In this document: piece by piece, positions 11,089 through 18,523 of the stretch
Layout of the letters: each line of letters starts with the position of its first letter
Position numbering within the stretch: the stretch's first letter is position 1
NCBI GenBank assembly: GCA_018821985.1
Contig: JAHJKP010000013.1
Span: 186,001 to 250,000, forward strand
DNA from: Pseudomonadota bacterium
GTDB lineage: Bacteria > Desulfobacterota > Desulfobulbia > Desulfobulbales > Desulfocapsaceae
Length of the DNA stretch: 64,000 nucleotides
Direction of reading: 5' to 3'
Program-made: the position numbers and the translations under genes
The notes under the pieces: model-generated
Told to the model about the DNA's origin: nothing
Seen by the model: the letters and a program-made list of their open reading frames with translations, nothing else
The model's database searches: none

Positions 11089-11579
11089 GTCTTGATGTCC
11101 TTTTCAAGAATGGCGTGAGGGACATAGCCGGGATATTTTTTAACCACATTCCCTTCTTTGTTGATGAGGAAGGAGGTCGGGATGCCGGCGATTCCCCCAA
11201 AATTGCGGGCAGTAGTCTCATCTGCCATCAACACAGGATAGTTGATGGAGCGACTCGCAACCAGCTTTGCCACAATGGATGGTCCTCCTTGATCTACAGA
11301 AAGTCCTACCACTGAAAAATTGGCCTTGGAGAATTGTTGGTGTAGCTCCATCAGCGTCGGAACCTCTTGCATGCAGGGTGGACACCAGGTTGCAAAAAAG
11401 GTGATGAGTAAGGTCTTTCCATTATAGTCTGCACTGTTTACAGTCGTGCCATTGACGGCATCCGCGAGGCTGAAGGAGGGCATCTTTGTTGCCGCATGTA
11501 CGGAGCTGATGGCAAGAAACAGGCATAAAACCATGACTTGTGCTGTTTTAGTGAAAAAGGTGCTAGCGATTTTTTTCAT
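11076..11579 (-). CDS. TlpA/ResA-family periplasmic thiol-disulfide oxidoreductase
   Basis: A 167-residue exported thioredoxin-fold protein: signal peptide about residues 1-29 (cleavage near VHAA), then an AlkC/TSA-Redoxin-like TlpA domain with the redox motif WCPPC (C66 and C69) and the cis-Pro region GIPTSFLI. Family members reduce apocytochrome c or other periplasmic thiols; with a CcsA-type gene about 2 kb away, a role in cytochrome c maturation is plausible but inferred. Shine-Dalgarno GGAG lies nine bases before the ATG. Transcription appears to start from a sigma-70-like promoter overlapped by a palindrome. Confidence 0.9.
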   Translation of the reverse strand: MKKIASTFFTKTAQVMVLCLFLAISSVHAATKMPSFSLADAVNGTTVNSADYNGKTLLITFFATWCPPCMQEVPTLMELHQQFSKANFSVVGLSVDQGGPSIVAKLVASRSINYPVLMADETTARNFGGIAGIPTSFLINKEGNVVKKYPGYVPHAILEKDIKTLMN

Positions 11580-11613
11580 TCACTTGACTCCAGATTGGTA
11601 TTAAAAAAGTTTA

Positions 11614-11667
11614 ATTTTAGCATCTATCGTATAAATGCTAAAATATGTTGTTTGTGCAGAAAGTCAA
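11614..11667 (-). promoter_or_regulatory. Promoter with overlapping palindromic operator upstream of the TlpA-like gene
   Basis: On the minus strand TTGACT (11662-11667) and TATTTT (11640-11645) are separated by 16 bases, a good -35/-10 pair. A perfect 10-bp inverted repeat, ATTTTAGCAT and ATGCTAAAAT with 11 bases between (11614-11644), covers the -10 box and the expected start site. This geometry suits a dimeric repressor, although the same repeat could also fold as a 5' RNA hairpin. Confidence 0.6.
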
Positions 11668-12017
11668 CCGGTAAAGCAGTCACATTGGTGACAGTATCAA
11701 AATTTTCCATTATATGGATAAGAATGATAAGATGATGTGGCAAAATAAATTTTATGGTACATTCAGGAGTCGTTAAAAAAAAACTATTGCATGTCTGAGT
11801 CTTTCATGACTTTTTTACGCCGTTTTTGACATTATGATGATTTACAGCGGCTTATTTGCTGGGAAAAATGTCAGGACTGTCAGCAAGGGCTTTTCCGCGT
11901 GTTTCTTTATCCGCCACCTTCTGACGTTGCCATTGTAGGATGAACGTTGTTTGGAGTGATGGGTGAAGGGCTGTTGGGTCCAATTTATTTTCTCTTTCTC
12001 GGATTGAAGGTGTTCCC
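11668..12017. other. Divergent intergenic region between the TlpA-like gene and surA
   Basis: About 440 bases separate the two divergent genes. The left part holds the TlpA-like promoter and operator. The rest is AT-rich, includes an A9 run near 11777 and TTGACA at 11826-11831 without a convincing -10 partner, and carries the surA 5' leader. No RNA gene or intact ORF was recognised; the minus-strand frame at 11852-12211 overlaps surA and looks like chance. Confidence 0.5.
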
Positions 12018-13040
12018 ATGAATAGTATGTCAGTTGCCAATGTGCGCTTTTTTTCTTTCTCAGGATCGGCCATTTTGCTTCTCCTTGTCCTTGCCCTTCC
12101 AGGGAACTGCCGTGCTGAACTGGTTGACCGGATTGTCGCAGTTGTAAACGATGATGTTATCACCATGTCTGAAGTGAATGAAGAGGGGAAGGCTTTTTTC
12201 CAGAAGATCACAGAGCAGGCACCAGCCGGAGAACTGTCTGCTGCCCTCAGGCGCGCCAGAGAAGAGGTCTTGAGTGGGCTTATAGATAAAAAGCTTATTG
12301 CTCAGGAGGCGGTAAAACAGAAGGTGACGGTCAATGATGCCGAACTTGAGGCCGCTCTTAAACAGATGATCGTCAGTAATAACATGAGTCCCGATCAGTT
12401 TCGTGAGCAATTGAGAACAATGGGCATGAGCGAGAGTGTGTATCGTGATAATTTAAGAAATCAGATTCTCCAAAGCAAGCTTCTCAACTATGAGGTACGA
12501 TCCAAGATTATCATTACTGATGATATGATTCTTGATTATTATGATACCCATTATACTAAGCAGGTGGATCAGGGCGGTTATTATCTTCTGCAGATGGGAT
12601 TTGTCTGGAAAAAAGACTCGGGCCATTCTGACAAGATAGAGGAAACCGCCAGGCTTGATGCCAAAAAAAGGGCAGAGCGGGTACGCAGCCTGGTTGAGAG
12701 TGGCCAGGATTTTTCGACCCTTGCCAAGAAGTTTTCTGAGCTTCCTTCGGCTGCAGATGGCGGCAATATCGGAACATTCCAGAGAGAGGAAATGGCCGAT
12801 TATATGAGGCCTGTTGTGACTGTCTTGACCCCTGGGCAGGTGAGTGATGTCGTGGAGACACCTGACGGGTATCAGTTTTTTAAACTCCTCTCCAGCCAGG
12901 ATGGTGGAATTGTGGTTCAGGCCCCATACGAATCTGTGAAAGAAGAGATCAGGAAGACGCTTTATGATCAAAAGCTGAAAGAGGAATTTGGCGCTTGGGT
13001 CAATAAGATTAAAGAAGCCGCTTATATTAAAAAGTTGTAG
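12018..13040 (+). CDS. surA: SurA-like periplasmic peptidyl-prolyl isomerase/chaperone
   Basis: Periplasmic folding factor for outer-membrane proteins. The 340 residues contain an N-terminal signal or anchor (about residues 14-33), a SurA N-terminal domain (ELVDRIVAVVNDDVITMSEV) and a single parvulin (PPIC) domain at about residues 175-300, with the characteristic ADGGNIG and ETPDGYQFFKL segments. E. coli SurA has two PPIase domains; one is common outside gammaproteobacteria. RecO follows 76 bases downstream on the same strand. AAGGTG before the ATG supports this start; a second ATG is three codons in. Confidence 0.88.
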   Translation: MNSMSVANVRFFSFSGSAILLLLVLALPGNCRAELVDRIVAVVNDDVITMSEVNEEGKAFFQKITEQAPAGELSAALRRAREEVLSGLIDKKLIAQEAVKQKVTVNDAELEAALKQMIVSNNMSPDQFREQLRTMGMSESVYRDNLRNQILQSKLLNYEVRSKIIITDDMILDYYDTHYTKQVDQGGYYLLQMGFVWKKDSGHSDKIEETARLDAKKRAERVRSLVESGQDFSTLAKKFSELPSAADGGNIGTFQREEMADYMRPVVTVLTPGQVSDVVETPDGYQFFKLLSSQDGGIVVQAPYESVKEEIRKTLYDQKLKEEFGAWVNKIKEAAYIKKL

Positions 13041-13116
13041 TTCCGTTTTTCAATCAAGATGGCGGATGTGGGAGCAGGAGCGACCGTAGTCTCACAAGCT
13101 GAGCAGTTACGATTTT

Positions 13117-13890
13117 ATGTCTGAGTCGAGCAAAGAGTCTGCTGCCATTGTCCTTGATTGTCAGGATCATGGCGAATCAGACCAGATAGTCACTTTTTAC
13201 TGCCAGAATATCGGGCGGATGACGGGTATTGCCAAGGGGGCGAAACGAAGTCAAAAACGCTTTGTCAATAAGCTTGAACTCTTCAGTTTCCTTTGTATCC
13301 GTTATACGGAATCACGGAGTGGTAATCTGGTCTTCATCAATGAGGCGGAACTTCTAGAAAGCTTTATCGGTTTGCGACAGAGTATGCCGTTGTATAAGGC
13401 GGCCACTGTTCTTCGAGAACTGACCCTTGTGGCAACCTGTGACCTCGAGGGTGATGATGGATTCTTTTCTCTTCTTCAGTGGGGACTTCAGGCGCTGGAT
13501 TCCCGGCGACCTGCCATGACCGTTCTGGTCTTTTTTCAAATAAAATTTTTTGAGCAGATAGGGTACCGGCCTAATCTCACTTTTTGTCTGCACTGTAACC
13601 AGCCCTTTAATGCGACACAGGATTATGGTTTTGACAGCAGGGCGGGGGGTATCGTCTGCGGGGGCTGCCAGGGAGAGCGGGGACAAATAACAGATCTGCC
13701 ACTTTCCCGGGGGACGATTAAGATCCTTCAATCAGCCCAGAATCAACCCCTGAGTCGTTTGCATCGTCTGCATCTGTCTGGTTCCGGCCTGCGCGAAGCC
13801 CTTTCCCTTTTGTATCATTATGGACGCCATCTGCTGCAGCGGGAAATCTGCTCTTTGAAAGTACTCAGTGAGGCTCATTGGAAAGGTTGA
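13117..13890 (+). CDS. recO: DNA repair protein RecO
   Basis: Recombination mediator that loads RecA with RecR in the RecFOR pathway. The 257 residues have the N-terminal OB-fold (AIVLDCQDHGESDQIVTFYC, GRMTGIAKGAKRS), a helical middle and a four-Cys zinc finger, C157-x2-C160 and C181-x2-C184, seen in many but not all RecO proteins. It lies downstream of surA, with which it probably shares a transcript. Confidence 0.93.
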   Translation: MSESSKESAAIVLDCQDHGESDQIVTFYCQNIGRMTGIAKGAKRSQKRFVNKLELFSFLCIRYTESRSGNLVFINEAELLESFIGLRQSMPLYKAATVLRELTLVATCDLEGDDGFFSLLQWGLQALDSRRPAMTVLVFFQIKFFEQIGYRPNLTFCLHCNQPFNATQDYGFDSRAGGIVCGGCQGERGQITDLPLSRGTIKILQSAQNQPLSRLHRLHLSGSGLREALSLLYHYGRHLLQREICSLKVLSEAHWKG

Positions 13891-14037
13891 TGGTGTCGAG
13901 AAACGAATGATGGTGGAATAGCATAAAACACTATTCAGGTTGACAGCGAGGGGCACTGGCTGGGCACAGGCTTCACGATGAGCCGGCGCTGGCGAAAGTA
14001 CGACCGACAAAGGTGTCGGCTTGAATGCGAATTGGCA

Positions 14038-14973
14038 TCACAAGTATTGTAGCTCTCCGCCATGTTCAATGATCTCATTGCCATCTTTGAGTCGCATCAC
14101 AATGGCTCCATCTGCTCTGATACCGGTTACTGTTGCCTCGTAAAGGGGATTTTGCTGGATGTCATAACCATAGAGGACCCTTTTCCCCAAGGTGTCTGAC
14201 AGATTTTTCCACTGTTCAAGCAGGAGATGACTTTTCTGCTCTTCTGAAAAAAAAGACTGATGCAGTTCCCGTTCTTCTTCATAGCAGAGGAGCCCTATAT
14301 TCCAGGCCATCTTGGCTAAGAATGAAAGGGTGAAGTTATGTAAATTCACCGGGCTGTCAAGGATCTGGCTGAGTGATACCGCCATATTTGTTAAGGCAGC
14401 GGGAAAACGGCTGTTGTTGATGTTGATGCCAAAGCCAAGAAGATGAAATCCCTCGCCATAGCGGGGGCTGCGAAAGCTTTCCACCAGGAAGCCGGCGAGC
14501 TTCCGGCCGTCCACCAGAACATCATTGACCCAGCGCACAGATGCATCGTTGACGCCCAAGTCACGAACGGCCTCACAGCAGGAGACCCCAAGGGTCAATG
14601 GCAAGAGGGTTCTTGCTTTGCTCAGGAAGGTGTCGGCCAAAATCAAACAGCCCCAGAGTCCACCCACCGGGGCATGCCAGGCTCGAGCAAAACGGCCTTT
14701 GGGTCGAATAAGCGTGTCGGCAAGAATGACGGTCCCGCTGGCCACCGACCCCCCGGATTTTTCAAGATCGGAGATATATTGGCGGGCCTGATCCATGGTT
14801 CGATCCATTGAGGAGTGGCATTGGATCACTGAGCCGACAATGGCTCCATAACGGAGAATGCAGAGGATTTCCTCAGAATTGGGCAGTAGAGGATACTGGC
14901 TGCGGCTGGTTTTTTCGTACGTCCAGAGATATTCCTGGAGTGAGGCAGGGGTCGGGCGATTTATTGCCGCCAT
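14038..14973 (-). CDS. birA: Biotin-[acetyl-CoA carboxylase] ligase (BPL/LplA family)
   Basis: Attaches biotin to the carrier protein encoded directly upstream. The catalytic core is recognisable although the motifs are atypical: KGRFARAWHAPVGGLW replaces the usual GRGRxGRxW, and RWVNDVLVDGRKLAGFLVE replaces KWPND..KLAGIL. A C-terminal domain ends with the HGG-type motif (IEHGGELQYL). There is no N-terminal DNA-binding domain; about 60 residues of a different N-terminal extension take its place. ATG 14973 is chosen; a TTG one codon earlier would overlap the BCCP stop region. Coupling to the BCCP gene supports the call. Confidence 0.85.
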   Translation of the reverse strand: MAAINRPTPASLQEYLWTYEKTSRSQYPLLPNSEEILCILRYGAIVGSVIQCHSSMDRTMDQARQYISDLEKSGGSVASGTVILADTLIRPKGRFARAWHAPVGGLWGCLILADTFLSKARTLLPLTLGVSCCEAVRDLGVNDASVRWVNDVLVDGRKLAGFLVESFRSPRYGEGFHLLGFGININNSRFPAALTNMAVSLSQILDSPVNLHNFTLSFLAKMAWNIGLLCYEEERELHQSFFSEEQKSHLLLEQWKNLSDTLGKRVLYGYDIQQNPLYEATVTGIRADGAIVMRLKDGNEIIEHGGELQYL

Positions 14974-14978
14974 CAATG

Positions 14979-15656
14979 TTATTCTTCCAGGGTGGTAGGT
15001 TCAATCAGCTTGTCCCAGTCCGCCTTGACCCTGGTGATAACTTTCTGGATCAGAGGTAATTTGTCCGAGGCACAGATGCCGATGAGTGGTTGGCCCTGAT
15101 CTACAGAGAGTCCGGGGGTGAAGTAAATTGAATGGATCACACCGGCCTCACCGGTATAGTAGATAGGGGTATCGCGCTTCATCAGGGACATGGTAATGAT
15201 TTCATCGCCGGGTTTGATGGTGATCGCTCGTGCCCCTCTTTTTTCTATCCGTGACTGAATGTCGAGGGAGAAAAAATATTTTGCCCGTTCCGGAGCAGGA
15301 AAAAGATCAAGGACTTCCTTGAGGATGTTTTCGATAACCTCTTTCTTTTTCAGGGGATGGCGGATAGTCAGCAGTTTTTCACCTGCCTCCACAAACTGTC
15401 CTTCCAACTCTGTGCGCACGGAAGCAATGGTGCCATTGGTCTTTGCTGTTACAATTTTTGGGTTTCGTTCCCTGGTAATTTCAAAAAGCGGAGTGCCGGG
15501 TATATGCAACCATTCACCACTTGGTGAATTGACATTGCTTCCTTCAGTGATTTTGAAACTGACCCGACCTGTTTGTGTGGCACGGATATCCACATAATCA
15601 TAGGGATCAGAGTGATACTTTTTTAAAATTGCATCAAAATCTATCTCTTCAGCCAT
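14979..15656 (-). CDS. Biotin carboxyl carrier-type protein with two biotinyl-like domains
   Basis: A 225-residue protein with two barrel-sandwich segments. The C-terminal one (about residues 140-195) has the biotin acceptor signature: IKPGDEI, SLMK with the candidate biotinyl lysine K160, and EAGVIHSIYFTPGLSVDQGQPL. The N-terminal one (about 22-100: TGRVSFKI...NGTIASVRTELEGQFVEAGEKLL) lacks an acceptor Lys. A linker (100-140) is predicted helical. The biotin ligase gene follows at once, so the pair forms a self-contained biotinylation unit. It is the best candidate for the carrier of the acetyl-CoA carboxylase encoded at 60.9-64 kb. Confidence 0.78.
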   Translation of the reverse strand: MAEEIDFDAILKKYHSDPYDYVDIRATQTGRVSFKITEGSNVNSPSGEWLHIPGTPLFEITRERNPKIVTAKTNGTIASVRTELEGQFVEAGEKLLTIRHPLKKKEVIENILKEVLDLFPAPERAKYFFSLDIQSRIEKRGARAITIKPGDEIITMSLMKRDTPIYYTGEAGVIHSIYFTPGLSVDQGQPLIGICASDKLPLIQKVITRVKADWDKLIEPTTLEE

Positions 15657-15749
15657 CCATCAACCCTGTTTGTAAGTAGTATTGGTACAGTATTACTGTC
15701 AGTGAATCATTTCAGTTAATTCATTCATGCCAACTTCGCTGATTATTGT

Positions 15750-16274
15750 TCAATGATGGCCGCCATGCATGACATCTTCTGTTGGCTGGTGGCCACCACC
15801 ATGACCTTCTGTGCTCCCTCGGTGAATGGCAATAAGCGGCGATTTTGCTATCTCCATATCCACAATTCGGCATTGAGAGGAAGTGGCCTTGCCGCTCACA
15901 TACATTTCTGCGGTGTAAGAGAAAACCCCGTTTGCATGGGCCTTGATGGTGTCATAAATGACCCACTTATCTCTACCCTGCTCAGCTCCAGCATCATCCA
16001 TGACGGTGCAGATAATTTTAATATTTTTTATGTCGTGATTGCTGCTGTTGTCAATGGCAAAAGCGGCACGGGTCAGATGTCCTTTTTCCTGTACTGCTAT
16101 CTCGGAGCTGGTAAGAAGGACGGTGTCCCGGAATTCCTGGGCGGTTGCAGAGGTTTGGAGTGGTGGTAGGAGTATCTTGGTTATAGGGGTGGTGCTGAAT
16201 GTGTTGAAAGCAAATATGGCAAGACCGAGAATAACGGCGCTGATTGCGATCTTGCCCCAAAATTTACCATCCAT
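15750..16274 (-). CDS. Membrane-anchored protein with His/Gly-rich C-terminus
   Basis: No family recognised. The 174 residues comprise one N-terminal transmembrane helix (about 8-27), a soluble beta-rich domain (about 40-145, for example TRAAFAIDNSSNHDIKNIKIICTVMDD) resembling periplasmic FxLYD-like or other Ig-like domains, and a tail rich in His and Gly (seven His in the last 26 residues) that could bind metal. A strong Shine-Dalgarno (AAGGAGG) precedes the ATG. It is divergent from the selenocysteine gene, with which it shares an intergenic region. Confidence 0.75.
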   Translation of the reverse strand: MDGKFWGKIAISAVILGLAIFAFNTFSTTPITKILLPPLQTSATAQEFRDTVLLTSSEIAVQEKGHLTRAAFAIDNSSNHDIKNIKIICTVMDDAGAEQGRDKWVIYDTIKAHANGVFSYTAEMYVSGKATSSQCRIVDMEIAKSPLIAIHRGSTEGHGGGHQPTEDVMHGGHH

Positions 16275-16575
16275 GAAAAACCTCCTTATCTCAATGTATT
16301 AAGTGTGGTGAATTGAAACAAATGGATTGATGTCTGTAAAATGGTTTAATCGGTTAGTCTGAATAACTATTACGATTTTAATATCCAAAATAAGATAAGA
16401 TGAATCTCTTGTCTAAATTGACCATATTTTATACTTATATAACTTGCACATGGCAAGATTATTCTTTCTTCACTCCGGGGTATTGATTATTTCTTGTGTT
16501 TTGCTATTACTCTTGCGGTGGGATCGGTATTTTTTGGAGTTGCAATTCTTGAATTGAATAGATGAGGTGGTCAGG
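16275..16575. other. Divergent intergenic region upstream of the selenocysteine gene
   Basis: AT-rich 300-base gap between divergent genes. It contains a short inverted repeat CTTGC-ACATG-GCAAG at 16443-16457, a possible operator, preceded by TTGACC (16418-16423) without a good -10. No ORF or RNA gene recognised. GAGGTGG at 16564-16570 serves as Shine-Dalgarno for the ATG at 16576. Confidence 0.4.
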
Positions 16576-16908
16576 ATGAAGATTGATTGGGCATATTTTC
16601 GGAAAGGATGAGTTTCATGCAGCAAGGCCCGGGAGGCTCTTGGTCAGGTTGATATTGCAGTTGAGATTGATGCGAAAAAAGAGGCGTTGCAGGGTGATGC
16701 AGTCTGGGAAAGATTAAGGCGAGCTAAAAAGGTCTTTGTCGGTAAAGGGAAGAAGGTGCAGATGTATCTCCCTGATCCGGCAGTCAAAGATGTGCTCATG
16801 CGCGATGTTCTTGGTCGTAGTGGAAACCTGCGTGCGCCAACCTTACAGGTGGGTGGCACCTATTATGTGGGCTTTAATGAAGCAATGTATGAGGAGCTGA
16901 TGGCATGA
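16576..16908 (+). CDS. Selenocysteine-containing ArsC/glutaredoxin-like thioredoxin-fold protein (in-frame UGA)
   Basis: Read from ATG 16576 (Shine-Dalgarno GAGGTGG six bases upstream), the frame gives MKIDWAYFRKG, then TGA at 16609-16611, then VSCSKAREALG and continues to TGA 16906-16908: 110 residues if the UGA is selenocysteine. The UGA sits where thioredoxin-fold proteins have the first active-site Cys, giving U-x-x-C, and the chain continues as a plausible thioredoxin fold with a cis-Pro segment (RAPTLQVGG, then YYVGF). A SECIS-like hairpin starts 11 bases after the UGA: stem 16623-16629 with 16635-16642, a bulged U at 16638 and loop CGGGA. Without recoding only a 73-codon TTG-start fragment without a redox motif remains. 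The stop overlaps the next gene's start by four bases. SelA/B/C/D are not in the window, so function is inferred. Confidence 0.85.
16612..16645 (+). promoter_or_regulatory. Candidate bacterial SECIS element
   Basis: Directly 3' of the in-frame UGA. C623 to C629 (last three digits of position, 16623-16629) pairs with 16635-16642 through seven base pairs, interrupted by one bulged U (16638); the apical loop is CGGGA with consecutive G residues. Distance from the UGA (11 bases to the stem) and a G-bearing loop agree with known SelB-binding hairpins such as that of E. coli fdhF, where the bulged U is on the 5' side. Confidence 0.65.
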
Positions 16909-17786
16909 ACTGGAAAAGTTTGTTTACCCCTGGGGCCAATATGAGTCCGGAAGAGGCCAGGAAATTTATAGATATCCATCCCAGGGATACCTACCAGATC
17001 CTTGATGTGCGGCAACCTAAGGAGTATGAACAGGGCCATCTTGCCGGCGCTCTGCTCATGCCGGTGAAAGAGGTTGCGACCAGGCTTGCTGAACTGGACC
17101 GGGACGAACCTCTCCTGGTTTACTGTCATTCCGGGGTGCGCAGTAAAGCTGCCTGTCAACTTTTGCTGGCTGAAGGTTTCCGTGAGGTCTACAATATGAG
17201 CGGCGGGATTGTGGCCTGGAAAGGGGAAAAAATCACTGGCGGGGAACTACAGGGCGTAGAGTTTTTCATGGATCGGGAGTTCCCGGATGTCTTTCAAATG
17301 GCCTATGCCATGGAAGAGGGGCTGCGTCAGCTCTACATTGGTCTTATGGATAAGGTTGCGAATGAGGAAAATAAAAAGTTCCTTGAGCGTTTAGCCGCCT
17401 TTGAAGAGGGGCATAAGGCAATGCTGGTGGCCATGTTTGCTCCGGAAGATTTCAGCGGCATTGATGACGACCAGGGATGGTCTAATGCCGAGGGAACCAA
17501 GGACGGTGGGAGCTGTGACGACGTGGGTAATCCTGATGTCGGGATTGTGGAGGGTGGTCTGGATCGGCAGCAGATCATGGATCATTTTGATTCACAACTT
17601 GATACCATGCAAGATATTCTGCAACTGGGGATCATGCTTGAGGCTCAGGCTCTGGATCTTTATAGTCGTCTGGCCAGACAAAGTGAGGTGGGAAAGAGCA
17701 GAGAGTTATTTCACTTTCTGGCAAAAGAAGAGGCCAGGCATCTAGGGTATCTGACTGAGGCATTGGATAAGTTGCTTGCCGAGTAG
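16905..17786 (+). CDS. Rhodanese domain fused to a ferritin-like (rubrerythrin-type) domain
   Basis: A 293-residue cytosolic fusion. Residues 1-110 are a rhodanese with the sulfurtransferase Cys C74 in YCHSGVRS, preceded by ILDVRQPKEYEQGHLAGA. Residues about 115-293 form a helical ferritin-like domain with carboxylate/His metal-ligand pairs (EEGLRQLY..., AFEEGHKAML, EAQALDLYSRL, EEARHLGYL). A low-complexity acidic/Gly linker (about 180-215) interrupts the helices. The ATG overlaps the stop of the selenoprotein gene (ATGA), so they are translated together, which suggests a shared role in sulfane-sulfur or peroxide/redox handling. No physiological substrate can be assigned. Confidence 0.88.
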   Translation: MNWKSLFTPGANMSPEEARKFIDIHPRDTYQILDVRQPKEYEQGHLAGALLMPVKEVATRLAELDRDEPLLVYCHSGVRSKAACQLLLAEGFREVYNMSGGIVAWKGEKITGGELQGVEFFMDREFPDVFQMAYAMEEGLRQLYIGLMDKVANEENKKFLERLAAFEEGHKAMLVAMFAPEDFSGIDDDQGWSNAEGTKDGGSCDDVGNPDVGIVEGGLDRQQIMDHFDSQLDTMQDILQLGIMLEAQALDLYSRLARQSEVGKSRELFHFLAKEEARHLGYLTEALDKLLAE

Positions 17787-17790
17787 AAAC

Positions 17791-17828
17791 ATTGCGAAGA
17801 TAGAGTTTTTTTACTCTATCTTCGCAAT
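17791..17828. terminator. Long hairpin between convergent genes
   Basis: Perfect 16-bp stem (17791-17806 with 17813-17828) and a T6 loop, placed between the convergent rhodanese fusion and DUF-type membrane protein genes. It lacks a T tract after the stem, so it may act as a bidirectional barrier or mRNA 3'-end stabiliser rather than a classical terminator. Confidence 0.6.
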
Positions 17829-17861
17829 GGCGAAAAAGAATGAATGAAACTTGGGGTATTT

Positions 17862-18467
17862 TTATTCCGCTGGCGGGGGAGGGGGCGGTGTAACAGGAGT
17901 GGTAAGGGAAATCTTTTTTTGCAGTCGTTTCTCATAGACTGAAAGGACAAGGAGGGTGGCCAGTGGCTGGGTGAAGAAGACCGCCACGATCACACTGCCT
18001 CCCAGTGAGACGATGATCAGGTAGAGGAGGGTGAGGATAATCTGGTCGGTCCATGGGTCACTGGTGGCCATTGCCCATGATTCTTTAAGCGCATCCATAA
18101 CGCCCAGCTTTTTGTCGGTCATCAGGGGAACCATGTATATGGTGCCAAAGACAAGACATCCGGTCATGAGAATACCGGGGAGTACCAGCATAGTAAAGCC
18201 GATAATCAAGACCACCATCACCACCAAACCAAAGAGGGCCAAGGGCAGGAACAAGCGCATCTCGGAAAAAAGGTCTTTCACTTCCGGTTCCCTGCCTTCC
18301 CGCAGTACCCGAAGGAGTGACTGCATATATCCGGCCATGGTGACCGGGGCCATGATACCGAAACTGAAGACACTCACTACAATCTGGACGACGGTCAGGA
18401 TGAGAACCGGTCCGATAAATTTTAGGGTATTCTGCCATGCTGTTTCGATGTGTTCTTTAAAATCCAT
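17862..18467 (-). CDS. Polytopic membrane protein of unknown function
   Basis: A 201-residue inner-membrane protein with four or five hydrophobic helices (about residues 15-40, 70-95, 95-118, 140-165, 165-185). It resembles the loose group of DUF975/BPSS1780-like integral membrane proteins (MAGYMQSLLRVLREG, LPGILMTGCLVFGTIYMVPL), but the match is only by pattern. The tail is PPPPPPAE. The start has a good Shine-Dalgarno (GGAGCAGACC-ATG). It lies downstream of radA on the same strand, 56 bases away. No function assigned. Confidence 0.78.
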   Translation of the reverse strand: MDFKEHIETAWQNTLKFIGPVLILTVVQIVVSVFSFGIMAPVTMAGYMQSLLRVLREGREPEVKDLFSEMRLFLPLALFGLVVMVVLIIGFTMLVLPGILMTGCLVFGTIYMVPLMTDKKLGVMDALKESWAMATSDPWTDQIILTLLYLIIVSLGGSVIVAVFFTQPLATLLVLSVYEKRLQKKISLTTPVTPPPPPPAE

Positions 18468-18523
18468 GGTCTGCTCCTTACTTTTTTTTTTGAGACTGTT
18501 ACGACGAAATGTGACGGTCCTTT

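Noticed and set aside
13732-14010. 92-codon minus-strand frame between recO and the biotin ligase
   Set aside because: Mostly antisense to recO and without coding features.
16687-16908. 73-codon TTG-start gene as the true extent of the selenoprotein
   Set aside because: It would lack the redox motif and the fold's first strand, has no Shine-Dalgarno, and the upstream frame with UGA has a proper start.
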